From Aestuariibius insulae (GTDB taxonomy: Bacteria; Pseudomonadota; Alphaproteobacteria; Rhodobacterales; Rhodobacteraceae), in contig NZ_JBFONW020000001.1 in NCBI RefSeq assembly GCF_040783535.2, positions 868,001 through 932,000 of the forward strand: DNA of 64,000 nt, read 5' to 3'. A program made the position numbers and the translations under genes. The notes beneath the pieces are model-generated. The model saw only the letters and a program-made list of their open reading frames with translations, had not been told where the DNA came from and searched no databases. This document shows, in pieces, positions 8,177 to 16,521 of this stretch (position 1 is its first letter; each line of letters begins with the position of its first letter).

Positions 8177-9055
8177 ATGGCATTCGATGGAACCTACGAT
8201 CAATCCCTATCCCGCCGTGCCATGAAGGCAGAGCTTCTGGATGCAGAAACCGAACTGCGCCTCGCCTATGCCTGGCGCGACGAGCGTTGTGAAAAGTCGC
8301 TTCACCGCCTGATCACCGCTTATATGCGCCTCGCCATTTCGATGGCCGCCAAGTTCAAGCGGTACGGCGCCCCAATGAACGACCTCATTCAGGAGGCCTC
8401 GCTCGGCCTCATGAAGGCGGCCGACAAATTCGACCCCGACCGCGGCGTGCGCTTTTCGACCTATGCCGTCTGGTGGATCAAAGCCTCCATCCAGGATTAC
8501 GTGATGCGCAACTGGTCCATGGTCCGCACCGGATCGACCTCCTCACAGAAATCGCTCTTCTTCAACATGCGCCGCGTTCAGGCCCGTCTCGAGCGTGAAG
8601 CGGCATCCTCTGGCGAGGCGCTGGATCGCCACCAGATGCGCCAGCTCATCGCGACCGAGGTCGGCGTGCCGCTCCATGATGTCGAGATGATGGAAGGGCG
8701 CCTCTCCGGCTCCGATTATTCGCTCAACGCCACCCAATCGACCGAGGATGAGGGCCGCGAATGGATCGACGCGCTCGAGGATGACAGCCAGCAGGCCGCC
8801 GAGAATGTCGAGCATAGCCATGATACCGAATGCCTGCGCAACTGGCTCGTCAGCGCGCTCTCCGCGCTTAACGACCGGGAACAGTTCATCGTCCGCGAGC
8901 GCAAACTGCGCGACGATCCCCGCACGCTCGAAAGCCTCGGCAACGAGCTGGGTCTTTCGAAAGAGCGGGTGCGCCAGCTCGAGGCGGCTGCCTTCGGCAA
9001 GATGCGCAAGAATCTCGAGGGTCAGTCGCGAGAGGTTCATCACTTCTTCGCGTGA
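8177..9055 (+). CDS. rpoH: RNA polymerase sigma factor RpoH, RpoHII type
   Basis: 292-aa group 3 sigma-70 factor of the heat-shock/oxidative-stress class. Region 2 (LITAYMRLAISMAAKFKRYGAPMNDLIQEA and FSTYAVWWIKASIQDYVMRNWSMVR) is intact. The RpoH box is present as QKSLFFNMRR at about 124-133, and region 4 has TLESLGNELGLSKERVRQLE. The N-terminus MAFDGTYDQSLSRRAMKAELLDAETE, without the MQEIRKFPML-like leader of RpoHI, matches the RpoHII branch as I recall it. The ATG at 8177 gives this N-terminus and sits behind GAGGAAAAG. The stop overlaps the downstream ChaN-like gene by 4 bp. Confidence 0.9.
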   Translation: MAFDGTYDQSLSRRAMKAELLDAETELRLAYAWRDERCEKSLHRLITAYMRLAISMAAKFKRYGAPMNDLIQEASLGLMKAADKFDPDRGVRFSTYAVWWIKASIQDYVMRNWSMVRTGSTSSQKSLFFNMRRVQARLEREAASSGEALDRHQMRQLIATEVGVPLHDVEMMEGRLSGSDYSLNATQSTEDEGREWIDALEDDSQQAAENVEHSHDTECLRNWLVSALSALNDREQFIVRERKLRDDPRTLESLGNELGLSKERVRQLEAAAFGKMRKNLEGQSREVHHFFA

Positions 9056-9894
9056 CCGGACGAACCAGATCAACCGCTCCCTTTGGGTCCCTCCCCGGAT
9101 GTAGCGCGCTCATCGGCCTCTTTTGCCTGGCTGGCCTCGCCATGGCGGAAGAGGCCGATCTCGTTCAGGCGATAGAGGCCGCGCAGACGGCGGATATCGT
9201 CATCATCGGCGAATTTCACGACAATCCCGATCACCACCGGATCCAGGCCGCGCTTGTGGATGCAATCGCCCCCTCGGCCATCGTCTTTGAAATGCTCAGC
9301 GACGATCAAGCCGCCCGCATCACGCCCGAAATCTCGCGCGACGCCGAAACGCTCGGTCCGCTCCTCGATTGGGATGACAGCGGCTGGCCCGACATCGCCT
9401 TCTACGCGCCCATCATGGCCGCCGCGCCGCAGGCTGCCATCGTCGGCACCGGCCCCCGCGACTGGACGCAGACCCCGAGCGGCGTTCTGATGACCGCCTT
9501 GCCTGAAGATGCGGGCCATTTCGGCTATGGCGACCCGCTCCCCGCCGATCAGCAGCAGGCCCGCGAGGCGCTCCAGGCCGAAGCGCATTGCGACATGCTC
9601 CCCCCTGAACAGCTCCCGATGATGGTCGACATCCAACGCCAGCGCGACGTGGTCTTCGCTGCCGCCACGCTTGACGCCTTGCTCAGACACGGCTCGCCGG
9701 TCGTTCTCATCACTGGCAACGGCCATGCCCGCACCGACTGGGGCGTGCCCGCCGCGCTGGCCAAAGCCTCCCCGAACACCGCCGTCCTCTCCATCGGCCA
9801 GACCGAGGGGGACGCGGCGCTATCCGGCACCTTCGATCTGTTCATCGACGCCCCCGCGCCCGTCCGGGGCGATCCCTGCGACGCCTTCCGGTAA
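9052..9894 (+). CDS. ChaN family protein
   Basis: 280-aa exported protein of the ChaN/EreA-like family; ChaN of Campylobacter binds heme and is an outer-membrane lipoprotein. A GTG start at 9052 overlaps the rpoH stop (GTGA). A hydrophobic signal segment, LIGLFCLAGLAMA, covers about residues 20-32, followed by the family signature VIIGEFHDNPDHHRIQ near residue 50 and the closing ITGNGHARTDWGVPAAL. The cysteine in the signal region is not in a clean lipobox, so a Sec-secreted form is equally possible. Coupling to rpoH suggests induction with the stress regulon (inference). Confidence 0.75.
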   Translation: MTGRTRSTAPFGSLPGCSALIGLFCLAGLAMAEEADLVQAIEAAQTADIVIIGEFHDNPDHHRIQAALVDAIAPSAIVFEMLSDDQAARITPEISRDAETLGPLLDWDDSGWPDIAFYAPIMAAAPQAAIVGTGPRDWTQTPSGVLMTALPEDAGHFGYGDPLPADQQQAREALQAEAHCDMLPPEQLPMMVDIQRQRDVVFAAATLDALLRHGSPVVLITGNGHARTDWGVPAALAKASPNTAVLSIGQTEGDAALSGTFDLFIDAPAPVRGDPCDAFR

Positions 9895-9954
9895 GCCCCA
9901 TGGACGCCTGCCGCCGGACATCCTATCCCTGAACCGAACGACAAGGGGCGCGCG

Positions 9955-11145
9955 ATGCTGGGCGGCAAGCATATTCTTCTGATTATCGGCGGCGGGATCG
10001 CGGCCTACAAATCGCTCGATCTGATCCGGCAGCTCACCAAGGCGGGCGCGCGCGTCACTCCCGTCCTGACTCGTGCCGGCGCCCAGTTCGTCACCCCGCT
10101 CAGCGTCTCGGCCCTCGCGCAGTCCAAGGTCTATACCGACCTCTTCGATCTCACCGACGAGGCCGAGATGGGCCATATCGAATTGTCCCGCGCCGCCGAT
10201 CTCGTCGTCGTCGCCCCCGCCACCGCCGATCTGATGGCCAAGATGGCAAACGGCCATGCGGACGATCTCGCCTCGACGCTCCTGATGGCCACCGACAAGC
10301 ACGTCCTCATCGCCCCCGCCATGAATGTCCGCATGTGGGACCACCCCGCCACCCGGCGCAACCTTGAAACCCTCCGCGCGGACCGCATCCTCGTCGCCGG
10401 TCCCAACGAGGGTGCCATGGCCTGCGGCGAATTCGGCCCCGGCCGCATGTCCGAACCGGACGAGATCGCGGACGCCATCGACACCGCCCTCTCGGATGGC
10501 CCGCTCAAGGGGCGCCATATCCTCATCACCTCCGGCCCGACGCACGAGCCGATCGATCCGGTGCGCTATATCGCCAACCGCTCTTCCGGCCAGCAGGGCA
10601 CCGCCATCGCCGAGGCTTTGGCCGGGCAGGGCGCCTCCGTCACCTTCATCACCGGTCCCGCCACGGCCCCCCGCCCGCAAGGCGTGCAGGTGATCGAGGT
10701 CGAAACCGCCGACCAGATGCTCGACGCGACCAAGAATGCGTTGCCCGCCGATGTCGCGATCTTCGCTGCGGCGGTGGCCGACTACAAAGTCGACGAGACC
10801 TCCAATCAAAAGATCAAAAAAAGCGGCTCTGACGCGCCAAAAATAACCTTATTGCAAAATTCAGACATTTTGGCGCAGATCTCCAAACACAAAAACCGCC
10901 CCGTCCTCGTCATCGGCTTCGCCGCCGAAACTCAGGATGTCGAGGCGCATGCCACCGCCAAAAGGCAGCGCAAGGGCTGCGACTGGATCCTCGCCAACGA
11001 CGTCTCCGCCGAAACCGGCATCATGGGCGGCAGCGAAAACCAGATCACCCTCATCTCCGAAGCAGGTGCCGATCCATGGCCCCGCATGAGCAAGCGTCAG
11101 GTCGCCGCCCAGCTTGCCGCCCGGATCATCGAGGCGCTGAAGTGA
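9955..11145 (+). CDS. coaBC: Bifunctional phosphopantothenoylcysteine decarboxylase / phosphopantothenate-cysteine ligase
   Basis: Two-domain coenzyme A biosynthesis enzyme, 396 aa, normal length. The N-terminal CoaC flavoprotein domain (about 1-180) has GGGIAAYKSLDLIRQLTKAG, the active-site His region MGHIELSRAADLVVVAPATADLMAK, the PAMNVRMW substrate clamp and MACGEFGPGRMSEPDEI with the catalytic Cys. The C-terminal CoaB domain (about 185-396) has ILITSGPTHEPIDPVRYIANRSSGQQG and VIGFAAETQDVEAHA. AAGGGGC lies upstream of the ATG. dut follows after 31 bp, a frequent coaBC-dut arrangement. Confidence 0.95.
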   Translation: MLGGKHILLIIGGGIAAYKSLDLIRQLTKAGARVTPVLTRAGAQFVTPLSVSALAQSKVYTDLFDLTDEAEMGHIELSRAADLVVVAPATADLMAKMANGHADDLASTLLMATDKHVLIAPAMNVRMWDHPATRRNLETLRADRILVAGPNEGAMACGEFGPGRMSEPDEIADAIDTALSDGPLKGRHILITSGPTHEPIDPVRYIANRSSGQQGTAIAEALAGQGASVTFITGPATAPRPQGVQVIEVETADQMLDATKNALPADVAIFAAAVADYKVDETSNQKIKKSGSDAPKITLLQNSDILAQISKHKNRPVLVIGFAAETQDVEAHATAKRQRKGCDWILANDVSAETGIMGGSENQITLISEAGADPWPRMSKRQVAAQLAARIIEALK

Positions 11146-11176
11146 CAGCGGCGCACCCGGCGCTAGATCCGCTTCC

Positions 11177-11641
11177 ATGACCCAGATCACCCTCGCCTGG
11201 ACCGATGAGGCCGACCAAAGCCTGCCGTTACCCGCCTACCAGACGGATGGCGCGGCGGGCGCCGATCTGCGCGCCAACCTGCCCGAAGCGTCGCGCAGGA
11301 CCGGTATCGCGCTCGGTCCCGGCGAACGTGCCCTGATCCCCACCGGCCTGCGCCTCGCAATCCCTGAGGGTCACGAGATCCAGATCCGTCCGCGCTCCGG
11401 TCTCGCCTTGCGCCACGGCCTGATCCTGCCCAACGCCCCCGGAACCATAGACAGCGACTATCGCGGCCCGCTCGGGGTGATCGTCATGAACCTCGGCGCC
11501 GAGGCCTTTTCCATCGAACACGGGCTGCGCATCGCCCAGATGGTCCTCGCCCCGGTCTTGCGCGCCTCTTTCGTGGTCTCGGCGAGCCTTGACGACACGC
11601 CGCGCGGCTCAGGCGGCTTCGGCTCCACGGGCACGACATGA
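11177..11641 (+). CDS. dut: dUTP diphosphatase
   Basis: Trimeric dUTPase, hydrolysing dUTP to dUMP and pyrophosphate to keep uracil out of DNA and feed dTMP synthesis. The 154-aa product has all five motifs in order: DGAAGADLRANL, RSGLALRHG, NAPGTIDSDYRG, RIAQMVLAPV and the C-terminal P-loop-like RGSGGFGSTG. The stop overlaps the start of the next gene by 4 bp (ATGA). No clear Shine-Dalgarno precedes the ATG, so translation may depend on upstream coaBC. Confidence 0.95.
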   Translation: MTQITLAWTDEADQSLPLPAYQTDGAAGADLRANLPEASRRTGIALGPGERALIPTGLRLAIPEGHEIQIRPRSGLALRHGLILPNAPGTIDSDYRGPLGVIVMNLGAEAFSIEHGLRIAQMVLAPVLRASFVVSASLDDTPRGSGGFGSTGTT

Positions 11642-12693
11642 TCGTCGTTCTCGTCATGGCCGCCACGCTTTGGGGCATCGGCGCGATCATGGGCACACCG
11701 AAACAGGCGCGCTGGACGATGATCGGTCTCCTGCTGGTCTGCGTTCTCGCAATCCAGATCGCGCTGCCCGACGGCCATCCCTTGCGCGAGGGCACCGGCA
11801 GCTCTCCGGCCCTCTGGCTGCTGCTCCTGGCCTTCGGAGGGCTTGTCTATCTCTATCGCGGCTGGCTCAGATCCGTCCGCAGCCGGGCGAACCAGACCGA
11901 AACGCTCCCCGATCCGCGTGTGCCCGCGCCGGTCCCCGAAGGTCCGTTCTCCGATCTCGAATTGCAGCGCTATGCCCGCCACATCACCCTGCGCGAGATC
12001 GGCGGGCCGGGCCAGCTCTCGCTCAAAAAGGCCCGGGTCCTGATGATCGGTGCAGGCGGGCTGGGCTCTCCGGCGCTGCAATATCTGGCGGCCACAGGCG
12101 TGGGCCAGATCGGGATCGTCGATGATGATATCGTCGAAAACACGAACCTGCAGCGCCAGACGATCCATCGGGATGCCTCGATCGGAACGCCCAAGGTCTT
12201 CTCCGCCGCCGATACGATGGCCGCCCAGAACCCGTTTATCAGCGTGCGCCCCTACAATCGCCGCCTCACCGAAGAGATCGCCGCCGACCTCTTCGACGAC
12301 TACGATCTGATCCTCGACGGCACAGACGATTTTGAAACCCGCGAGCTGGCCAATCGCGTGGCCGTCGCCCAGGGCAAGCCCCTGATTGGCGCCGCGCTCA
12401 CCCAATGGGAAGGCCAGATCAGCGTCTACGATCCGGCCAATGGCGCGCCCTGCTATGCCTGTGTTTTCCCCGAACGCCCCGATCCAGCACTCGTGCCCAC
12501 CTGCGCGGAGGCGGGCGTGCTTAGCCCTTTGCCCGGCGTTCTGGGCACGATGATGGCGGTCGAGGCGATCAAGATCCTGACCGGTGCGGGCAAGCCTTTG
12601 CGCGGCCAGATGCTGCTTTACGATGCGCTTTGGGGCGAGACCCGCACCATCGCCGTCAAACGCCGCCCCGATTGCCCGGTCTGCGGCGGCTGA
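11638..12693 (+). CDS. moeB: HesA/MoeB/ThiF family adenylyltransferase with N-terminal membrane segments
   Basis: 351-aa E1-like enzyme that adenylates the C-terminal Gly of a sulfur-carrier protein (MoaD or ThiS). Residues 1-85 hold two or three hydrophobic segments (MIVVLVMAATLWGIGAIMG; WTMIGLLLVCVLAIQIAL; LWLLLLAFGGLVYLY), so the enzyme is probably membrane-anchored, unlike E. coli MoeB. The catalytic domain starts at about 100 with LQRYARHITLREIGGPGQ, then the nucleotide site GAGGLGSPALQYL, DDDIVENTNLQRQ, and Cys pairs CYAC and CPVC for zinc. The adenylation Arg is in NLQRQ. It overlaps dut by 4 bp. Which carrier protein it serves cannot be told here. Confidence 0.88.
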   Translation: MIVVLVMAATLWGIGAIMGTPKQARWTMIGLLLVCVLAIQIALPDGHPLREGTGSSPALWLLLLAFGGLVYLYRGWLRSVRSRANQTETLPDPRVPAPVPEGPFSDLELQRYARHITLREIGGPGQLSLKKARVLMIGAGGLGSPALQYLAATGVGQIGIVDDDIVENTNLQRQTIHRDASIGTPKVFSAADTMAAQNPFISVRPYNRRLTEEIAADLFDDYDLILDGTDDFETRELANRVAVAQGKPLIGAALTQWEGQISVYDPANGAPCYACVFPERPDPALVPTCAEAGVLSPLPGVLGTMMAVEAIKILTGAGKPLRGQMLLYDALWGETRTIAVKRRPDCPVCGG

Positions 12694-12756
12694 GGCTTGC
12701 ACCCGCCGCGCGGGCCTTCATACTCTGCCCCACCCAAACCACCCCGGAGAGCCCCC

Positions 12757-13542
12757 ATGATCCGCCAGACCCTCGCCGCCCTCGCGCTGATGACCACCCC
12801 CGTCCTTGCTCAAGGAGAGCTGCCGGATCTGGAAGGCCGGACGATCACCGTCGTGACCGAAAACGCCTACCCGCCGCTGCAATTCATCGAACCCGGATCG
12901 GGCGATGCCATCGGCTGGGAATATGACGCCATGGCCGAGATCGCAGAGCGTCTGAACGTCCAGATCGACTACGAGAACATCTCCTGGGACGCGATGATCC
13001 CGGCGGTGGCCGAAGGTCAATACGACATGGGCATGACCGGCATCACGATCCGCGAGGACCGGGCCGAGGTCGTGGACTTCTCCGATCCCTATATGCGCTC
13101 CGAGATGGTAATGCTGGTGCGCGGCGACGAAGACCGCTTTTCGGATGCAGCGGGTTTTGCCGCCGACGAGGATCTGCTGATGGCCGCCCAGCCGGGCACA
13201 ACGCCGTTCTATGTCGGGGTCTACGACGTTCTGGACGGAAACGAGCAGAATCCGCGTATCCGGCTGTTCGAAACCTTCGGCGCTGGGGTTCAGGCCCTGC
13301 GCACAGGCGACGTGGATCTTGTCCTGACCGATGGGACGGCAGGCAACGGCTATGTCGCGGCCTCGGACGGCGCACTCAAGATCGTGGGCGAGACGCTTGG
13401 GACCGAGGATTTCGGCTTCATCTTTCCCAAGGGATCCGATCTGGTGGAGCCGATGAATGCCGCCATCGCCGCCATGCGCGAGGACGGCACGCTCGATGCG
13501 CTGAACAAGAAGTGGTTTCTGGACTACACGCTGGGCGAGTAA
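12757..13542 (+). CDS. ABC transporter substrate-binding protein, amino-acid type (SBP family 3)
   Basis: 261-aa periplasmic binding protein of the polar amino acid family. Residues 1-18 are a signal peptide (MIRQTLAALALMTTPVLA). The mature protein has ITVVTENAYPPLQFIEPGSGDAIGWEYDAMAEIAERL and GMTGITIREDRAEVVDFSDPYM, the SBP_bac_3 hallmarks. The ATG at 12757 is chosen because it starts the signal peptide; the frame is open further upstream. A permease gene of the matching family follows at 13618, but no ATPase gene is adjacent. The stop codon lies at the edge of the first of three AT-rich palindromes. Ligand unknown. Confidence 0.88.
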   Translation: MIRQTLAALALMTTPVLAQGELPDLEGRTITVVTENAYPPLQFIEPGSGDAIGWEYDAMAEIAERLNVQIDYENISWDAMIPAVAEGQYDMGMTGITIREDRAEVVDFSDPYMRSEMVMLVRGDEDRFSDAAGFAADEDLLMAAQPGTTPFYVGVYDVLDGNEQNPRIRLFETFGAGVQALRTGDVDLVLTDGTAGNGYVAASDGALKIVGETLGTEDFGFIFPKGSDLVEPMNAAIAAMREDGTLDALNKKWFLDYTLGE

Positions 13543-13617
13543 GATTTTTCGACGAAAAATCTTGTCTCAAAATCTTCTGGAAGATTTTGACGTGGCAAAT
13601 TTTTCTAGAAAAATTTG
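13541..13617. repeat. Array of three consecutive AT-rich palindromes
   Basis: Three near-perfect inverted repeats fill the whole gap between the binding-protein and permease genes: 13541-13563 (arms AAGATTTTTC/GAAAAATCTT, loop 3), 13568-13589 (arms CAAAATCTTC/GAAGATTTTG, loop 2) and 13596-13617 (arms CAAATTTTTC/GAAAAATTTG, centre TA). The first includes the stop codon of the upstream gene and the last abuts the ATG of the next. A second array of the same design lies at 53129-53205. Could be a REP-like element or an mRNA processing or attenuation structure. Confidence 0.85.
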
Positions 13618-14412
13618 ATGCCCGGCCGCACCGCCAAGCCTGACTTTCCGTGGTGGCTTCTTGCCATCATCGCGCTTGGCGTCCTCGCCTGCTGGCGCGT
13701 CGCGTCCGATCCGCTCTCGGCGCAGATCTTTGCCACGCTGCTCAAGGGCGTTCAGGTCACCCTGTTCGTGACCGCGGTCGGCTTCAGCCTTGCCTCGATC
13801 CTCGGGCTTTGTCTTGCCATCGCCTTGCTGTCGCGCTCCCTCGTTCTTCGGCAGCTGGCACGGTTTTACGTGGAGATCGTCCGCGGCATCCCCATCCTTG
13901 TCCTTCTGCTCTACGTGGCCTTCGTCTTTGCCCCCGCGCTCGTCGCGCTTTGGAACGGGCTGCGCGAGGCGCTCGGTCTCGATCCGATCCGATCCCGGGA
14001 TTTCTCATTGCTATGGCGAGCCACCATCGCGCTGACCATCGGCTATTCCGCCTTTCTGGCCGAGGTGTTTCGGGCGGGCCTGCAATCGATCGACAAGGGG
14101 CAGATCGAAGCCGCCGAGGCGCTGGGCTTGAACGGACGCCAGCGCTTTCGCCATATCGTCTTTCCGCAGGCGATCCGCACGATCCTGCCGCCTCTGGGCA
14201 ACGATTTCGTGGCGATGATCAAGGACAGCTCGCTTGTCTCGGTGCTGGGCGTTCTGGATGTCACGCAGCTGGGCAAGGTGACAGCGGCGGGGAACTTCCG
14301 CTATTTCGAGACCTACAATATCGTGGCCCTGATCTATCTGACGCTGACGATCACGCTGTCGATCCTGCTGCGCCGGTTGGAGCATCACCTCAGGCGGCGG
14401 GATCAGCGGTAG
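13618..14412 (+). CDS. Amino-acid ABC transporter permease (HisMQ/GlnP family)
   Basis: 264-aa inner-membrane permease with about five or six hydrophobic segments. The N-terminal LLKGVQVTLFVTAVGFSLASILG is the start of the HEQRo/HisM domain, and the EAA motif is EAAEALGLNGRQRFRHIVFPQA, the ATPase docking loop. FYVEIVRGIPILVLLLYVAFV is also family-typical. The ATG at 13618 directly follows a palindrome, with no Shine-Dalgarno visible. It pairs with the binding protein at 12757. A second permease and an ATPase of the HisP type are missing nearby, so the transporter must recruit an ATPase encoded elsewhere or be incomplete. Confidence 0.9.
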   Translation: MPGRTAKPDFPWWLLAIIALGVLACWRVASDPLSAQIFATLLKGVQVTLFVTAVGFSLASILGLCLAIALLSRSLVLRQLARFYVEIVRGIPILVLLLYVAFVFAPALVALWNGLREALGLDPIRSRDFSLLWRATIALTIGYSAFLAEVFRAGLQSIDKGQIEAAEALGLNGRQRFRHIVFPQAIRTILPPLGNDFVAMIKDSSLVSVLGVLDVTQLGKVTAAGNFRYFETYNIVALIYLTLTITLSILLRRLEHHLRRRDQR

Positions 14413-14420
14413 GGGCGGGA

Positions 14421-14453
14421 CGCTCCGCGGGGAGTATTTTCGGCCAGATGAAG
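14421..14453 (+). repeat. Dispersed repeat copy, core GGAGTATTTTCGGCCAGATGAAG
   Basis: The intergenic core at 14431-14453 (GAGTATTTTC then GGCCAGATGAAG) matches copies at 46947, 47153 (inverted) and 39200 (inverted). A CGCTCCGCGGGG segment precedes it, comparable to the CTCCGCCGGAGG beside the 39.2-kb copy. Length, spacing and intergenic placement suggest a small dispersed repeat of unknown role. Confidence 0.7.
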
Positions 14454-14511
14454 CTGATCCGCTGGAAAGCTGGGCGCGGGCACTCTACCTGAAGAGCAAA
14501 GGAGACCTGCG

Positions 14512-16521
14512 ATGACCAACCCTCTTCTCGCCGCCTGGGAGACGCCGTTCGATCTGCCGCCTTTCGACCGGATCGATGACAGCGACTTCGCCCCCGCCGT
14601 GGATCAGGGCCTGAGCGACAGCATGGCAGAGATCCAGGCGATCGCTGAGAGCCCGGAGCCGCCGACCTTTGCAAATACCGTCGAGGCGCTCGAAAGGGCT
14701 GGCGAGACGCTCGATAAGGCGCTGTCGGCGTTTTATGCCGTTGCCTCCGCCGACAGCAATCCGGCGCGAGAGGCGTTGCAGCGGGAATTCTCCCCGAAAC
14801 TGTCGGCCCATTATTCGGCCATCACCTCGAACCGCGCCCTGTTCCAGCGGATCGAGACGCTCTGGCAGGAGCGGGAGACGCTCGATCTGACCGAGGAGCA
14901 GCAGCGCCTGCTTTATCTGACGCGGCGCGGCTTCGTCCGCGCGGGCGCGCAGCTGGAGGGCGAGGCGTCTGACCGGCTCAAGGAGATCAAGAGCCGCCTG
15001 GCCACGCTCGGCACCCAGTTCACCCAGAATCTGCTGGCCGATGAACGGGGTTGGAGCCTGCCGCTCAACGAGGATCAGATGACGGGCCTGCCCGATTTCG
15101 TTCGCAGCGCCGCCCGCGCCGCTGGAGGGGAGCACGGCCCGGTCATCACCCTTTCCCGCTCCCTGATCGTGCCGTTCCTGCAGTTTTCCGACCGCCGTGA
15201 CCTGCGCGAAACCGCCTGGCGGGCCTGGACCTCGCGCGGGGCCAATGGCGGAGCGACCGACAACCGCGCCATCGCCGCCGAGATCCTCCAGCTGAGGCAC
15301 GAGCGGGCGCAGCTTTTGGGCTATGACACGTTCGCCGATTACAAGCTCGAGACCGAAATGGCAGGCACCCCGCAGGCCGTGCGCGATCTGCTGATGCAAG
15401 TCTGGCGCCCGGCCAAGGCGCAGGCCCTCGCCGATGAGGACCGGCTGACCAAACGGCTCCATGCCGACGGCTTCGACGGCCCGCTCGAGCCGTGGGATTG
15501 GCGCTACTATTCCGAAAAGCGCCGCGCTGCGGAACATGATCTCGATGAGGCCGAGATCAAGCCCTATCTTCAGCTCGATAACATGATCGAGGCGGTCTTT
15601 GACTGCGCGAACCGGCTCTTCGGCCTGGAATTCGAGCCGGTCGATGTGCCGCTTTATCACCCTGATTGCCGGGCCTGGAACGTGACTCGGAACGGGCAGC
15701 ATATGGCGCTTTTCATCGGCGACTACTTCGCCCGCCCGTCCAAGCGCTCGGGCGCCTGGTGCAGCACGATCCGCGATCAGCAGACCTTCACGGCCGAGAT
15801 CCGTCCGACCGTCGTCAATGTCTGCAACTTCGCGAAGGGCGATCCGGCGCTGCTCTCCTTCGATGATGCGCGCACCTTGTTCCACGAATTTGGCCACGCG
15901 CTGCATCACATCCTGTCGAACGTGACCTATGAAAGCATGTCCGGCACCTCCGTTGCCCGCGATTTCGTCGAACTGCCCTCCCAGCTTTACGAGCATTGGC
16001 TGGAGGTCCCCGAGATCCTGCAAAAGCACGCGGTCCATGCCTCGACGGGCGAGCCGATGCCCGAGGATCTGCTCAAACGCCTCCTCGACGCCTCGACCTA
16101 TGATATGGGCTTCCAGACGGTCGAATATCTCGCCTCCGCCCTCGTCGATTTGGGCTTTCACGACCGCGAACCGCCCGCCGATCCGATGCAGCGTCAGGCG
16201 CAGATCCTCGAAGAGATCGGCCTGCCGCACGCCATCCCCATGCGTCACGCCACCCCGCATTTCGCCCATGTCTTCGCCGGGGACGGCTATTCTTCGGGCT
16301 ATTACAGCTACATGTGGTCCGAGGTGATGGATGCCGACGCCTTCGCCGCCTTCGAGGAGACGGGCGATCCGTTCGATCCCGATATGGCCAAGGCGCTCGA
16401 GGCAAACATCCTGTCCCAGGGCGGCAGCGACGAGGCCGAGGATCTCTACACAGAGTTCCGAGGCCGCCTGCCAGGGGTCGAGGCGCTGCTCAAGGGCAGG
16501 GGGCTCGACACCGCGGCCTAA
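14512..16521 (+). CDS. M3 family metallopeptidase (oligopeptidase A / Dcp type)
   Basis: 669-aa zinc oligopeptidase expected to degrade short peptides in the cytoplasm. The zinc site HEFGHALH starts at His458 and is followed by the downstream SGTSVARDFVELPSQLYEHW segment containing the third metal ligand Glu. The N-terminal half (TFANTVEALERAGETLDKALSAFYAVASADSN) and the C-terminal FAHVFAGDGYSSGYYSYMWSEV region are typical of OpdA/Dcp proteins. An AAGGAGA ribosome binding site lies 7 bases upstream of the ATG. It overlaps the convergent exonuclease gene by 4 bp. PrlC versus Dcp specificity cannot be decided; no signal peptide is seen. Confidence 0.92.
   Translation: MTNPLLAAWETPFDLPPFDRIDDSDFAPAVDQGLSDSMAEIQAIAESPEPPTFANTVEALERAGETLDKALSAFYAVASADSNPAREALQREFSPKLSAHYSAITSNRALFQRIETLWQERETLDLTEEQQRLLYLTRRGFVRAGAQLEGEASDRLKEIKSRLATLGTQFTQNLLADERGWSLPLNEDQMTGLPDFVRSAARAAGGEHGPVITLSRSLIVPFLQFSDRRDLRETAWRAWTSRGANGGATDNRAIAAEILQLRHERAQLLGYDTFADYKLETEMAGTPQAVRDLLMQVWRPAKAQALADEDRLTKRLHADGFDGPLEPWDWRYYSEKRRAAEHDLDEAEIKPYLQLDNMIEAVFDCANRLFGLEFEPVDVPLYHPDCRAWNVTRNGQHMALFIGDYFARPSKRSGAWCSTIRDQQTFTAEIRPTVVNVCNFAKGDPALLSFDDARTLFHEFGHALHHILSNVTYESMSGTSVARDFVELPSQLYEHWLEVPEILQKHAVHASTGEPMPEDLLKRLLDASTYDMGFQTVEYLASALVDLGFHDREPPADPMQRQAQILEEIGLPHAIPMRHATPHFAHVFAGDGYSSGYYSYMWSEVMDADAFAAFEETGDPFDPDMAKALEANILSQGGSDEAEDLYTEFRGRLPGVEALLKGRGLDTAA

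Noticed and set aside
7555..8180. Cobalamin riboswitch ahead of cobU
   Set aside because: The gap to rpoH is only about 100 bp and shows no B12-box-like sequence; a riboswitch would not fit.
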